Assembly: GCA_902776415.1 (NCBI GenBank)
Contig: CACYPY010000026.1
Coordinates: 1 to 38,991, forward strand
DNA: 38,991 nucleotides
Direction of reading: 5' to 3'
DNA from: an uncultured Ruminobacter sp.
GTDB lineage: Bacteria; Pseudomonadota; Gammaproteobacteria; Enterobacterales; Succinivibrionaceae
Shown here: positions 8,801-16,042 of the stretch, in pieces
How the letters are laid out: the number at the start of each line of letters is the position of its first letter
Position numbering within the stretch: the first letter of the stretch is position 1
The notes under the pieces: model-generated
Told to the model about the DNA's origin: nothing
Database searches by the model: none
Seen by the model: only the letters and a program-made list of their open reading frames with translations
Position numbers and translations under genes: made by a program

Positions 8801-9819
8801 CCAAGATTGGGTCTGCCGTATTCCGGTATCGGAGAAACGGCTGTCATGCTGTTCCGGGGGTTTTCCGCGGCCGGAACATTGAGCTCATCCGGACTTCTGA
8901 CCGGCACGGAGGGGGATACGACCGGCTTCTTTTCCTTCGCTGCGGCTGCCGTCACGGGAACGGAATCCTCCGCCGGAGTGCTCGCCGTTACTTCAGAATC
9001 CGCAAAACCTGCCTTCTCGCGAACTCTTATCAGGTCATCTTCGGCAGGTTTTGCAGCAGGAGCCGCGACAGCTTCGGAAACAGGATCCTCCGCTGCGGAT
9101 TTCACCACCCTGATCCCAAAATCGCTGTTGTCAGATTCCGCCCCTGCGACTGTCTGTTTATCAGCGACGGTATCGGAATCTCCCCGCAGCCAGTTAACAA
9201 AACGGCTGATTGTGGACCGCGGAGTCAGTATGGCCAGCACCATTGCCCCCACAGCTTCGCAAACAACAATGATGGAACAGTCGGTAAACAGGTAAAAGCC
9301 CATAATGAACAGAATGAGCATTCCGAGAATGGTGCCGTTATACCCCAGAAAAACTTTGGTATGCTCGAAAGTCAGGTATCCCAGATGGCCGCCCTTGTTA
9401 AAATTAAAGGAGGTCTCCAGCCCTTCCATGAAGGGAATTTTTACCACCGCCACCAAAGCGCAGAGAGAAAGCAGGAGCAGAGTAAATCCGATGATCTTGA
9501 CAGCAATTATGTCGTATCTGATTTTAAGCCAGGAAACATTACTCCACAGAAACGCATAACCGATATAGACAAGGAAGATCAGAATGCCGTAGGCACAAAA
9601 ACCGAACAACGCAAAAAGCACTTCCGAGATCCGCGCTCCCACAAGTCCGATCTGATTGGTAATTCTCTCGCTTCCCAGAGGATCGTTAACCAGCTGACTG
9701 TCAGCAGGATTGTATGTCACCAGGGAAATTGCAATAATCAGAACCACTCCCAGCCAGAGAATAAACATTATCTCCTTGAAGCGTCTCAGTCCCATATTGG
9801 GTTTATAGCTATCAGCCAA
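5821..9819 (-). CDS. ftsK: DNA translocase FtsK
   Basis: FtsK anchors at the division septum, pumps DNA and activates XerCD at dif to resolve chromosome dimers. Hydrophobic membrane segments fill the first 220 residues. A long acidic, Pro/Ala/Ser-rich linker follows, from about 230 to 820. The RecA-like motor has Walker A GTTGSGKS near residue 985 and Walker B FVVVDEFAD. The last 65 residues form the winged-helix gamma domain that reads KOPS sites (ISLIQRQFSIGYNRAANFV). At about 832-871 two 20-residue repeats are inserted in the motor's alpha part. The start is uncertain: TTG at 9819 has a GGTGGA site seven bases upstream, the frame is open to a TTG at 9846, and ATG at 9795 has no visible site. 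As in E. coli, lrp lies immediately upstream. Confidence 0.96.
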   Translation of the reverse strand: MADSYKPNMGLRRFKEIMFILWLGVVLIIAISLVTYNPADSQLVNDPLGSERITNQIGLVGARISEVLFALFGFCAYGILIFLVYIGYAFLWSNVSWLKIRYDIIAVKIIGFTLLLLSLCALVAVVKIPFMEGLETSFNFNKGGHLGYLTFEHTKVFLGYNGTILGMLILFIMGFYLFTDCSIIVVCEAVGAMVLAILTPRSTISRFVNWLRGDSDTVADKQTVAGAESDNSDFGIRVVKSAAEDPVSEAVAAPAAKPAEDDLIRVREKAGFADSEVTASTPAEDSVPVTAAAAKEKKPVVSPSVPVRSPDELNVPAAENPRNSMTAVSPIPEYGRPNLGGDSEEDLYIPGLGAADPDKIREKDPEPEMPDVQENELSESSGPSIDFGEMDRTFSETEAEEDKVIPAVSGHRHTNVLPPRSRGSEETEAGSSGSENAVKTENCAAVTENGISRSSNAGNAAGDPEVSPVVSSAASEVPPVTVPVADSPASESVPENGLRSQTMSLNPAAATASEESAAQGSAGTDSAPAAPAVMAPLGSGRLPDPSVQENISATSVTTTGGENQVSPQDRVYPDMHGGSPLQNPGADRMIREEVQKRPDSRVYEPGVRDGVTGTRAESDAAVREERDSGWNAFDLSASDDKEENSGSVYQDDSGYQKNVSRSSDTDLSAPETDDGYTGGFHDVQADNYNVINFSDVREQRKAELQEPDFDEPFGDLPSGFSRVDDEEDRGHNENDLGNGFSAEAASSPDDTPADAGQEDVITRVRDPDIPSSINFHDGYYDVEVHGVFPPTSIFKSSPVISAVDSTAMDQTADNLDRVLRDYRFKAHVAFEPQLDAEGNKMYDDEGNEIFKPRLNADGNRMYDAEGNVLPQKLYECGPVITRYYLDLEPGQTCSKLLKITSDISRALKSEGVVMIQPQISGSSYVGVDIPNRKRQTICMRELLEAPEFVNSKGALTAILGRDVSGKTFVYDIAQAPHLLIAGTTGSGKSVGINVILVSLMMRHTPETLRLILIDPKQVEFSVYKDVPHLLTPVITDMKKAFSALKWACDEMERRYTLLSYFEVRKLEVFNEKVRQWISEGQPRKDPTWNPQDSMEPEAPYLKPLPFIFVVVDEFADIMLSLKKQKNEIESAISRLTAKARAVGIHLLLATQSPRKEFITGQIKANLPSQIAFKVKSNIESQLVLGVKGAEGLLGRGDMLAKLNGDTADLRRLHGAFASDDEINMFTEAWRARGKPEYVDKVTEMFVEQDSDGADVGVGAGGGNSLENDPLYSKIVDFCRDLKMRNKGVSISLIQRQFSIGYNRAANFVTALEENGVVSPATGGNGVRDILID
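7207..7326 (-). repeat. Two 60-bp tandem repeats inside ftsK
   Basis: The encoded 20-residue units are PQLDAEGNKMYDDEGNEIFK and PRLNADGNRMYDAEGNVLPQ. Each contains two GN motifs about ten residues apart, hinting at an older 10-residue unit. The repeats sit just before the conserved GPVITRYYLDLEPG strand of the FtsK alpha domain, where E. coli FtsK has only a short connection. Confidence 0.85.
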
Positions 9820-9850
9820 CAAAGTTCCACCAGCCCCTAAACACAAACAG

Positions 9851-9870
9851 AAAAACCCCGATAAACGGGG
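9851..9870 (-). terminator. Terminator between lrp and ftsK
   Basis: On the minus strand CCCCG, loop TTTAT, CGGGG, then TTTTT. It most simply ends the lrp transcript. It also lies between a perfect TATAAT box (9903-9908) and the ftsK start, so it may attenuate ftsK. Confidence 0.75.
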
Positions 9871-9902
9871 AATATTATGTACTTTATTCTTTCACGGCGC
9901 TA

Positions 9903-9908
9903 ATTATA
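9903..9908 (-). promoter_or_regulatory. Probable -10 box of an ftsK promoter
   Basis: A perfect TATAAT on the minus strand, about 85 bases before the ftsK start. The -35 region (TTGTGT, 17 bases upstream) is weak, so an activator or an additional promoter upstream is possible. Confidence 0.5.
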
Positions 9909-10057
9909 AAAGATCGACATTGAAAACACAAAAGAGGATTACGGAGCCCCCCGAAAATCCCAAGTTCTCCGGGGATAAAAGAAACTGCTCCCGGTAAGAA
10001 GCGCGAAAACTCCTGCAAATTTCTCTGTTTTGCCGCGATTTCCGATAAAGTCCGGTG

Positions 10058-10579
10058 TCAGACTCCCTGCTGATGAACAGATTCCCCTCTCCTGACAATG
10101 ATGTCCGGACTGCACTTCACTTCCTCCATCACCACATAGGTATGCGTGTCGTTAACACAGGGCAGACGGAGAATGGTATCGCTCAGAAGCTTGCGGTAGG
10201 CTGTCATGTCGGAAACCCGGGCCTTGAGAAGATAGTCAAAATTGCCGGAAACCAGATGACATTCCTGAAGGTCCGGAAGATTCTGCACGGCCTTGTTGAA
10301 CTGATCAAAAACGTCAGGCTGATTCTTGTTAAGCGTTATCTCCACAAAAACCAGCAGCCCCGCCCCCAGCTTTTCCGGGTTCAGTATGGCCTTGTATCCC
10401 CTGATATACCCTTCACGCTCCAGCCGGCGCACTCTTTCCAGACACGGAGTGGCACTGAGCCCGACTCTTTTTGACAGGTCGGAATTCGAAATCCGCCCGT
10501 CCTTCTGAAGCTCGGAAAGGATATTCTTGTCAATCTTGTCCAGAATTCTCTGGGAACCGGCAGTTTCTTCCTTCTGCAT
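10058..10579 (-). CDS. lrp: Leucine-responsive regulatory protein Lrp
   Basis: Lrp is a global feast/famine regulator that binds DNA as octamers and hexadecamers and responds to leucine. The N-terminal helix-turn-helix reads ISNSDLSKRVGLSATPCLERVRRL. The C-terminal ligand and oligomerisation (RAM) domain contains VFVEITLNKN, CHLVSGNFDYLLKARV and THTYVVMEEVK, all very close to E. coli Lrp. The ATG at 10577-10579 follows a strong GGGAGGTG by five bases and gives 173 residues (E. coli 164). The frame extends six codons further upstream without support. The gene is upstream of ftsK and divergent from the EF-hand gene and trxB, so the lrp/trxB neighbourhood of enterobacteria is kept with one gene inserted. 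Confidence 0.93.
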   Translation of the reverse strand: MQKEETAGSQRILDKIDKNILSELQKDGRISNSDLSKRVGLSATPCLERVRRLEREGYIRGYKAILNPEKLGAGLLVFVEITLNKNQPDVFDQFNKAVQNLPDLQECHLVSGNFDYLLKARVSDMTAYRKLLSDTILRLPCVNDTHTYVVMEEVKCSPDIIVRRGESVHQQGV

Positions 10580-10893
10580 GTAACACCTCCCTGACAACTC
10601 TCAATTATTTCATGAAACAATCTTATTTTACGTTTCCGGGTAAAACAACGGAAAACAGCTCAGGATAACGGGAAATTAATCACGAATTCAAAAGTTTCCG
10701 ATCTTCGGTGCATGCCGAAGTCCCCCTGCCCGGAACATGTCATGACGACTGCATGAAAATCACGTTAACCTTGCTTCCGAGAAGAAACAATTTGAAACAA
10801 ATGCTGAAATAATGATAAATTCCGGCTGATAAAACAGGTTACAATGAAGACCATAAGAACGATTTCTTTCATTCATTAAGAGAGGGTCTCATC
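10580..10893. other. Divergent promoter region between lrp and the EF-hand gene
   Basis: No gene is seen. The region should carry both promoters. Facing lrp, TAAAAT lies near 10628-10633 on the minus strand. Facing the EF-hand gene, TTGAAA at about 10791 is followed 16 bases later by GATAAA, and TTACAAT lies nearer the start. None of these is strong enough to assign. Confidence 0.45.
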
Positions 10894-11697
10894 ATGAAAA
10901 AAGCAACCATTGCCGTTATCACTCTGCTGGCATGCTCCTCAGGTGCAGTCTTTGCCGCTCCCGGCTTTCCAGGGCACAAGGGGCCGTTTCATCCCGGTCT
11001 GCCCTGCTCTGTAAATTTTCATGGAGAATTCCGCCATGCGGATGCCGACCACAGCAAGACGCTGTCCCAGGCTGAACTTGGCGAAGCTGTGAAAAAGCTT
11101 AACAGCGATGTCGCAGCCCAGAAAAACCTGCTCAAGGATTTCAAAACCGCCGATGCCGACAAAAACGGCTTTGTAACGCTGGACGAACTTGCCGGAGTGC
11201 TGCCTCCTCCTCCGCTCCCGCCCGAAGCTGACGGTCATGGCAAACATGAGGATCACAAAAAACCGCACGGGCACGAAAAGCCGGGACACCATAAGCCTCA
11301 CGGCAATGCTCATCGCGGCCCGGATCATAAACCGCACCACGGTCCCCGGCATGATCATCACGGACCGCACGGCTTCCACCCGGGATTCCGACCTGAAAAC
11401 CCGGTGGTGGAGGTGCTGTTCCACTTCGATGAGGATCGGGATATGAAGCTCAGCCAGAAGGAATACGATAACTTCCTGACCACAGCCCGGAAATGTCTTG
11501 AGTGTCAGGAAAAAATTATCGCCGCACTTCCGGGGGCAGATCTGAACAAGGACGGAGTTGTTACCTTTATGGAATACAATGCCGTTATCACCCAGGAAAT
11601 GCTGAAAAATGCCCCGAAGTGGAAGGATTTCAGGGAGGACGCCATTGCTCCGGAGCCCGATGACGACGATGATGATGACACCGATGAAGAGGATTAA
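10894..11697 (+). CDS. Secreted His-rich EF-hand protein
   Basis: The 267-residue precursor begins with a signal peptide (residues 1-21, cleavage after AVFA), so the mature protein is probably periplasmic or exported. Four canonical 12-residue EF-hand loops are visible: 50-61, 87-98, 179-190 and 216-227. Each has Asp/Asn/Ser at the metal positions and a closing Glu; the third lacks the usual Gly at position six. Between the two pairs lies a Pro/His segment (about 103-165) with some 17 histidines, likely binding transition metals. CLEC (201-204) is a possible disulfide or metal site. The tail is Asp/Glu-rich. A strong AGAGAGGG precedes the start and a terminator follows, so it is a single-gene unit. 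Calcium binding is well supported; the physiological role is unknown. Confidence 0.85.
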   Translation: MKKATIAVITLLACSSGAVFAAPGFPGHKGPFHPGLPCSVNFHGEFRHADADHSKTLSQAELGEAVKKLNSDVAAQKNLLKDFKTADADKNGFVTLDELAGVLPPPPLPPEADGHGKHEDHKKPHGHEKPGHHKPHGNAHRGPDHKPHHGPRHDHHGPHGFHPGFRPENPVVEVLFHFDEDRDMKLSQKEYDNFLTTARKCLECQEKIIAALPGADLNKDGVVTFMEYNAVITQEMLKNAPKWKDFREDAIAPEPDDDDDDDTDEED

Positions 11698-11729
11698 AGG
11701 CCTGTTTCCCTGAAAAATAACTCAATAGA

Positions 11730-11768
11730 GCCTTCCGGACCATTTTCAAATGTTCGGAAGGCTTTTTT
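11730..11768 (+). terminator. Terminator of the EF-hand gene
   Basis: GCCTTCCG pairs with CGGAAGGC, the stem extends inward with one wobble, and six T follow. Confidence 0.9.
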
Positions 11769-11914
11769 CATCGTCATTCTTCTGCAGCAAATCCGATATG
11801 CCGCGTAATCCGGATTTGTGGATATCCCCCATGTCTTCGGGTATCATGATAACCCATGCGGCATGCCGCCGCCGAACATTGCAAGGACAGTCATAAATCC
11901 AAAAGGAGACAGCC

Positions 11915-12856
11915 ATGAAATCAGGGAAAATAATAATTCTGGGATCCGGCCCTGCCGGATGCACCGCAGGAATATACGCCGCCAGAGCCGGACTTGATCC
12001 GATTCTCATTTCGGGGCCGGTGCAGGGAGGACAGCTGACCAAAACCTCCGCTATTGAAAACTGGCCCGGAGAGAAGTCGGTTTCCGGCTTTGAACTTATG
12101 GACAAGCTGATGGATCACGCAAAATCCCTGGGAGTGGATTTCGTATCCGATTCCATTGTTTCCGCAGACCTGTCTCAGCGTCCGTTTACCCTCAGAAGCG
12201 AAAACGAAACCTACGAGGCCGATGCAATAATTATCGCCACCGGGGCAAATCCGAAATGGCTGGGAATTCCTTCCGAGGAAAAGTTCCGTGGCAATGGTGT
12301 CAGCGCCTGTGCCACCTGCGACGGCTTCTTCTACAGAGATCAGAACACCGCCGTGGTGGGCGGAGGCAATACCGCCCTTTCCGATGCCCTGTATCTGGCC
12401 AATCTGGCAAAGCATGTCTACCTCATCCACCGCCGCGACGAATTCCGGGCAGAGCAGACTCTGGTGGACAGAGTTCAGGAAAAAGTACGGGAAGGAAAGA
12501 TCACTCTGGTTCTGAATGCCGGAGTGTCTGAAATCCTGGGCGACGACATGAAAGGAGTGTCCGGTGTACGGGTCAGCTTCAAGGACGGCAGCACAGAAGA
12601 GCTTTCTGTAACCGGAGTTTTTGTGGCCATCGGGCATATCCCCAACAGCACGATCTTTGAAGGGATGCTGGAAATGGAGCACGGCACCATCAAAACCGGG
12701 AACGGCAGTTATCGCACCGGAACCAGCGTTCCCGGAGTGTTCGCCGCCGGGGACGTGCAGGATCCGGTATACCGTCAGGCCATTACCTCTGCCGGCACCG
12801 GATGCATGGCCGCACAGGATGCCGCCAGATATCTGAAAACCGCGGAAGCTTTTTAA
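11915..12856 (+). CDS. trxB: Thioredoxin reductase
   Basis: TrxB is a homodimeric cytosolic flavoprotein that passes electrons from NADPH to thioredoxin. GSGPAG (10-15) binds FAD. The redox-active pair is CATC (132-135). GGGNTA (149-154) and HRRDEFR (172-178) form the NADPH domain, and AAGDVQD near the C-terminus closes the FAD site. The 313-residue length is typical (E. coli 321). AAGGAGAC lies six bases before the ATG. The stop is only 17 bases from the end of the convergent PfkB-kinase gene. Confidence 0.97.
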   Translation: MKSGKIIILGSGPAGCTAGIYAARAGLDPILISGPVQGGQLTKTSAIENWPGEKSVSGFELMDKLMDHAKSLGVDFVSDSIVSADLSQRPFTLRSENETYEADAIIIATGANPKWLGIPSEEKFRGNGVSACATCDGFFYRDQNTAVVGGGNTALSDALYLANLAKHVYLIHRRDEFRAEQTLVDRVQEKVREGKITLVLNAGVSEILGDDMKGVSGVRVSFKDGSTEELSVTGVFVAIGHIPNSTIFEGMLEMEHGTIKTGNGSYRTGTSVPGVFAAGDVQDPVYRQAITSAGTGCMAAQDAARYLKTAEAF

Positions 12857-12873
12857 CCTCCGGCACGTTCCCT

Positions 12874-13800
12874 TCAGGACACATTCTCTCTTATGGCGCG
12901 GAAGATTATTTCTTCCGCCCTCTCTCTGTCAAGCTGCCAGGAAACTCCGTCCGGAAGCCAGGCACCGGTGTTTTCCACCACCCGCCGGGCATGAAACCTT
13001 GCCAGAATATGACTCTCGTACGGAGGAAAACCCTCCAGCCGTGATGCCGCATATGCCGCTCCGAAAGCATCGCCGGCCCCCACCGTATCACGAACTTCAG
13101 CTTTTAATGCCGGCAGCTCAGAAACCTCACCGTTTTCCATAACCAGGGAGCCGTTTTCTCCCATGGTGAGAATAATCCCCCGAAGCCGGAAGCGCTCCTT
13201 AAGCCAGGAAAGCCGGAGTTCCGGAGAACCTTCAGGAATACCGAACAGCCGCACCAGAATTTCCAGTTCGGCATCGTTCAGCTTGACAATCCTGCTGGCT
13301 TCAAAAATCTCTTCAAGAAGTTCCCGGGAATAATAATGCTCTCTGAAATTAAGATCGCAGAACCGGATACAGTCAGGAGGAAGAAGACTCCAGGCCTTTT
13401 TCAGAAAGCTCCGGGATACCGGGCTTCTGGCAATGAGAGTGCCGCAGGAAAACACCAGGGCATTTCTGAGAACCTCTGCGGTTTCCGGAAGCATTTCCAG
13501 ATGATCCCAGGCCCGATCCTCCAGAATCCGGTAGCTTACCTGAGTCCCCGAACCGGATACCAGAACTTCGCCGGTGGGAAAAGGGGACTCCTGCAGCATT
13601 ACCTCCGGCCCTCCGGAGCAATGCCTTCTGATAAGATCTCCCTGAGGATCATTTCCGACAGCACTGATCATCAGGGACCTTTTTCCGAAAAGACGGGCAT
13701 GCCACGCAAAATTGGCCGGAGCACCCCCGGGACACAGCCTTCCGGCAAAATTATCCACAACGATTTCTCCGGCAGCGACAATACAGCGTACCTTATCCAC
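12874..13800 (-). CDS. PfkB-family carbohydrate kinase (fructokinase-like)
   Basis: This 308-residue protein is a ribokinase/PfkB-type sugar kinase. PGGAPANFAWH near the N-terminus is the substrate-binding Gly-rich signature. DTVGAGDAFGAAY near the C-terminus is the second PfkB signature with the catalytic Asp. FGKRSLMISAVGNDPQGD lies between them as usual. The order of motifs and absence of a lid-type insertion suggest a fructokinase, but the sugar cannot be fixed from sequence. I chose the GTG at 13798-13800 because AGGAGA precedes it by six bases; a TTG at 13815 would contain that site within the coding sequence. No other sugar genes are nearby. Confidence 0.88.
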   Translation of the reverse strand: MDKVRCIVAAGEIVVDNFAGRLCPGGAPANFAWHARLFGKRSLMISAVGNDPQGDLIRRHCSGGPEVMLQESPFPTGEVLVSGSGTQVSYRILEDRAWDHLEMLPETAEVLRNALVFSCGTLIARSPVSRSFLKKAWSLLPPDCIRFCDLNFREHYYSRELLEEIFEASRIVKLNDAELEILVRLFGIPEGSPELRLSWLKERFRLRGIILTMGENGSLVMENGEVSELPALKAEVRDTVGAGDAFGAAYAASRLEGFPPYESHILARFHARRVVENTGAWLPDGVSWQLDRERAEEIIFRAIRENVS

Positions 13801-13949
13801 AGTCAGTCTCCTCAAAAAACGGGCACCGGAGAATTATATCCGTTCCTGAGAACCCCGGCCCCAAAAAACAGATATAATTTCTGAAGATTTGAGCGTTTTA
13901 AGGTTATAATTACCGGTATCGAAACATATACAGAGGTTATTCCCTTCGA

Positions 13950-14420
13950 ATGCTAAATGTGGTTCTTTTTCAGCCGGAAATACCTTCAAATACCGGCAAT
14001 ATCATCAGGCTTTGTGCCAACACCGGGGCAAAACTCCATATCGTGGAACCGGCCGGTTTTATAATGGATGACCGGAGACTGCTCAGGGCCGGACTGGACT
14101 ATCACGAATTTGTAAATATCAGATACCACCACAACCTGGAAGAATGTCTCGATTTTTTTAAGGGACACCGGATCTATGCCTGCACCACCAAAGGACATAT
14201 GCGTCCGGACGAGTGCCGTTTTCAGGACGGCGATGTACTCATTTTCGGAAAGGAAACCGCCGGACTTCCCGAGTACTATACCAATGCCCTGCCACCGGAA
14301 CAGAAGGTGCGGATTCCCATGATTCCCGGAAGCCGGTGCATGAATCTCTCCAACAGCGTTGCCATCTTCATTTACGAAGCCTGGCGACAAAACGGTTTTT
14401 CCGGAGCACAGGAGCAGTAA
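13950..14420 (+). CDS. trmL: tRNA (cytidine/uridine-34-2'-O)-methyltransferase
   Basis: TrmL (YibK) is a SPOUT-class enzyme that methylates the ribose of the wobble base in two tRNA-Leu isoacceptors. The 156-residue protein matches E. coli TrmL (157 aa) throughout. The RNA-binding start is PEIPSNTGNIIRLCANTG. LRAGLDYHEF follows, then FGKETAGLP. The knotted SAM site contains RIPMIPGSRCMNLSNSVAI. AGAGGT lies twelve bases before the start. dedA follows on the same strand after about 125 bases, with a possible operator between. Confidence 0.97.
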   Translation: MLNVVLFQPEIPSNTGNIIRLCANTGAKLHIVEPAGFIMDDRRLLRAGLDYHEFVNIRYHHNLEECLDFFKGHRIYACTTKGHMRPDECRFQDGDVLIFGKETAGLPEYYTNALPPEQKVRIPMIPGSRCMNLSNSVAIFIYEAWRQNGFSGAQEQ

Positions 14421-14461
14421 ATCAGGAAAAACGGCACGTCATACTCGGTTTCGTGTTATAA

Positions 14462-14479
14462 CACTGTCAGAATACAGTG
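14462..14479. promoter_or_regulatory. Palindrome upstream of dedA
   Basis: CACTGT, six bases, ACAGTG: a perfect inverted repeat 67 bases before the dedA start, just after TATAAC. It resembles a repressor site for a dimeric regulator. The spacing (CTGT-N6-ACAG) differs from the LexA box (N8). Confidence 0.45.
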
Positions 14480-14545
14480 CATTCTCCCGGAAATAATAAT
14501 GAACCCCGGAAGGACAAAAGAAAAAATAAAAAGGAAAAATCTTTT

Positions 14546-15217
14546 ATGGCTGAAAAAATATTTCTCTGGGTTCAAAGCACTCTCTGCGACCAGGGCTGGT
14601 ACAACTATCTGTACGCCTTCGGCATCCTTATCCTGTGCGGTTTCGGACTTCCGGTTCCCGAGGATATCACTCTGGTGGCCGGCGGACTGGTCTCCGGTCT
14701 CGGAGCCACCAACCCGCACCTGATGCTGGCCGTCTGCTTTGCCGGAGTGATTCTTGGAGATTCCATTATCTACATGGCCGGCAAAATATTCGGGTACAAG
14801 ATTCAGAAATTCAGGCCCATCAGAAAAATTCTCTCCCCGAAGAGATTCGCCCAGGTTCAGAGACAGTTTGCCAAATACGGCATCTGGGTGCTTTTCGCAG
14901 CCCGCTTCATGCCGGGGCTCCGGGCCCCCATCTTTATGGTATCCGGCATGAGCCGCCGCATCCCCTTTATTCACTTTCTTATGATGGACGGTTTTGCCGC
15001 TCTGATATCGGTACCGGTATGGGTATACCTGGGATACTTTTTTGCCAACCAGATCCCGGAACTGCTGGAAAAGGTAAAAACCGGACAGAGCGTTATGCAT
15101 ATCATCATCGGCGTCATTGTTCTTATAGTTCTCTTCTTCTGGGGCAAGCACTGGCTTACGGGATACATCGCCAGAAAACAGCAGGCAAAAGAGGCTGCAA
15201 ATCAGAAAAAATCATAA
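14546..15217 (+). CDS. DedA family membrane protein
   Basis: DedA proteins are inner-membrane proteins of the SNARE-associated/VTT group, implicated in undecaprenyl-phosphate or lipid recycling and membrane homeostasis. The 223-residue protein has about five hydrophobic segments. Family motifs are GFGLPVPED near residue 33 and FAARFMPGLRAP in the second half, the latter being the conserved F/YxRFxPGxR motif. The last 20 residues are basic and cytosolic. The start at 14546 is chosen for AAGGA about ten bases upstream; the frame is open back to a GTG at 14477 that would add a charged, unsupported segment. Which DedA paralogue it is cannot be told. Confidence 0.92.
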   Translation: MAEKIFLWVQSTLCDQGWYNYLYAFGILILCGFGLPVPEDITLVAGGLVSGLGATNPHLMLAVCFAGVILGDSIIYMAGKIFGYKIQKFRPIRKILSPKRFAQVQRQFAKYGIWVLFAARFMPGLRAPIFMVSGMSRRIPFIHFLMMDGFAALISVPVWVYLGYFFANQIPELLEKVKTGQSVMHIIIGVIVLIVLFFWGKHWLTGYIARKQQAKEAANQKKS

Positions 15218-15291
15218 CTGAGGCCGGAACAGAAACCCGGGGACCGGCAAAAAGGTACTCCCGCTGTCGCAGGACGGTCAGGAACATAAAA

Positions 15292-15343
15292 GGGAGACAG
15301 AGGAGAATTCGGATTTCTCTTTCTGTCTCCCTTCTCTTTTTTT
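15292..15343 (+). terminator. Terminator of dedA (probably bidirectional)
   Basis: GGGAGACAGA pairs perfectly with TCTGTCTCCC (15292-15301 with 15322-15331), followed by TTCTCTTTTTTT. On the opposite strand the same stem is followed by TTTT, so it may also end the small minus-strand gene that lies just to its right. Confidence 0.88.
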
Positions 15344-15388
15344 ATCGCCCGATGATCTCCTGAGACCGCCGGAACAGGGAGTACCGGA

Positions 15389-15694
15389 TCAGGCCTGGAA
15401 CCGCATCTCCGGAAGAGCTCTCGAGGAACGGAAGGAATTTCTCATCTGCCGGGACAGCTTGCGCCGGTAAAAACCGTTCCGGATACAGCCTCTCAGCGTC
15501 CATTTGCTTCCGTCATCACTGATAACACCAAGAAGCTCGTGAGAGGCCTTTCTGCTGAAGTGGCAGTCCCTCAGATAGCTGAATACCGCGTAGCTTACCG
15601 GAAATGACTTCCGGACAGAGCTTTTCCGGGAATTCTCTCCGGCATAAACATCTTCGGCATAGATATCATCGTAATTAAATCTGTCGGTGTACAT
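15389..15694 (-). CDS. Small orphan protein, unknown function
   Basis: A 101-residue frame with ATG at 15692-15694 preceded by GGAGA at suitable distance. The N-terminus is acidic and Tyr-rich (MYTDRFNYDDIYAED) and the rest is basic with many Arg, Lys and Ser; there is no signal peptide or membrane segment. Segments such as SYAVFSYLRDCHFSRKASHELLGV look like folded protein, but I recognise no family. It stands alone between the dedA terminator and the leuA terminator. The charge contrast between N- and C-terminal halves suggests a nucleic-acid or protein-binding role, which is inference only. Confidence 0.55.
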   Translation of the reverse strand: MYTDRFNYDDIYAEDVYAGENSRKSSVRKSFPVSYAVFSYLRDCHFSRKASHELLGVISDDGSKWTLRGCIRNGFYRRKLSRQMRNSFRSSRALPEMRFQA

Positions 15695-16042
15695 GGCGCA
15701 TTCTCCGTTAAATAGCAAGGGAAATAAATAGAAACGGGCTTCATCGGACAATATCCGGAATCACGGAACCCTTACCATTAATCTTACCGGAGAGGAAACA
15801 GTCTTAAGGAATTAAAAAGTGCAAAACCTGATACAGATCATACTTAAAATAATAAAACAGGACTAGTTTTTGTAACATTACATAGAGATTATTTTATCAC
15901 TATCTGTATAAAGGCTGAAATAAAGACTATTTAACAATAATGAAGAAGGCAGGAAAAGAGCAGACTCCTTTCCCGCCTTTACTGTACGGCAGACCGCAGG
16001 TCAGATACAGCCTGTACCGCAATGCAAAAACAGCGCTTCCGG
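15695..16042. other. Gene-free region between leuA and the small orphan gene
   Basis: It holds the leuA terminator (15946-15979) and AT-rich sequence (about 15780-15940), where the promoter of the small gene should lie. No coding frame is supported. Confidence 0.5.
15946..15979 (-). terminator. Hairpin terminator after leuA
   Basis: On the minus strand a 15-base stem forms from AAGGCGGGAAAGGAG and CTCTTTTCCTGCCTT with two G-U pairs and a four-base loop. The following T run is poor (CTTCATTATTGTT), so termination may be partial. It starts about 60 bases after the leuA stop. Confidence 0.65.

Noticed and set aside
8581..9840. A 419-codon plus-strand frame opposite ftsK
   Set aside because: It is the mirror of the FtsK N-terminal coding sequence, rich in rare codons and without a ribosome-binding site.
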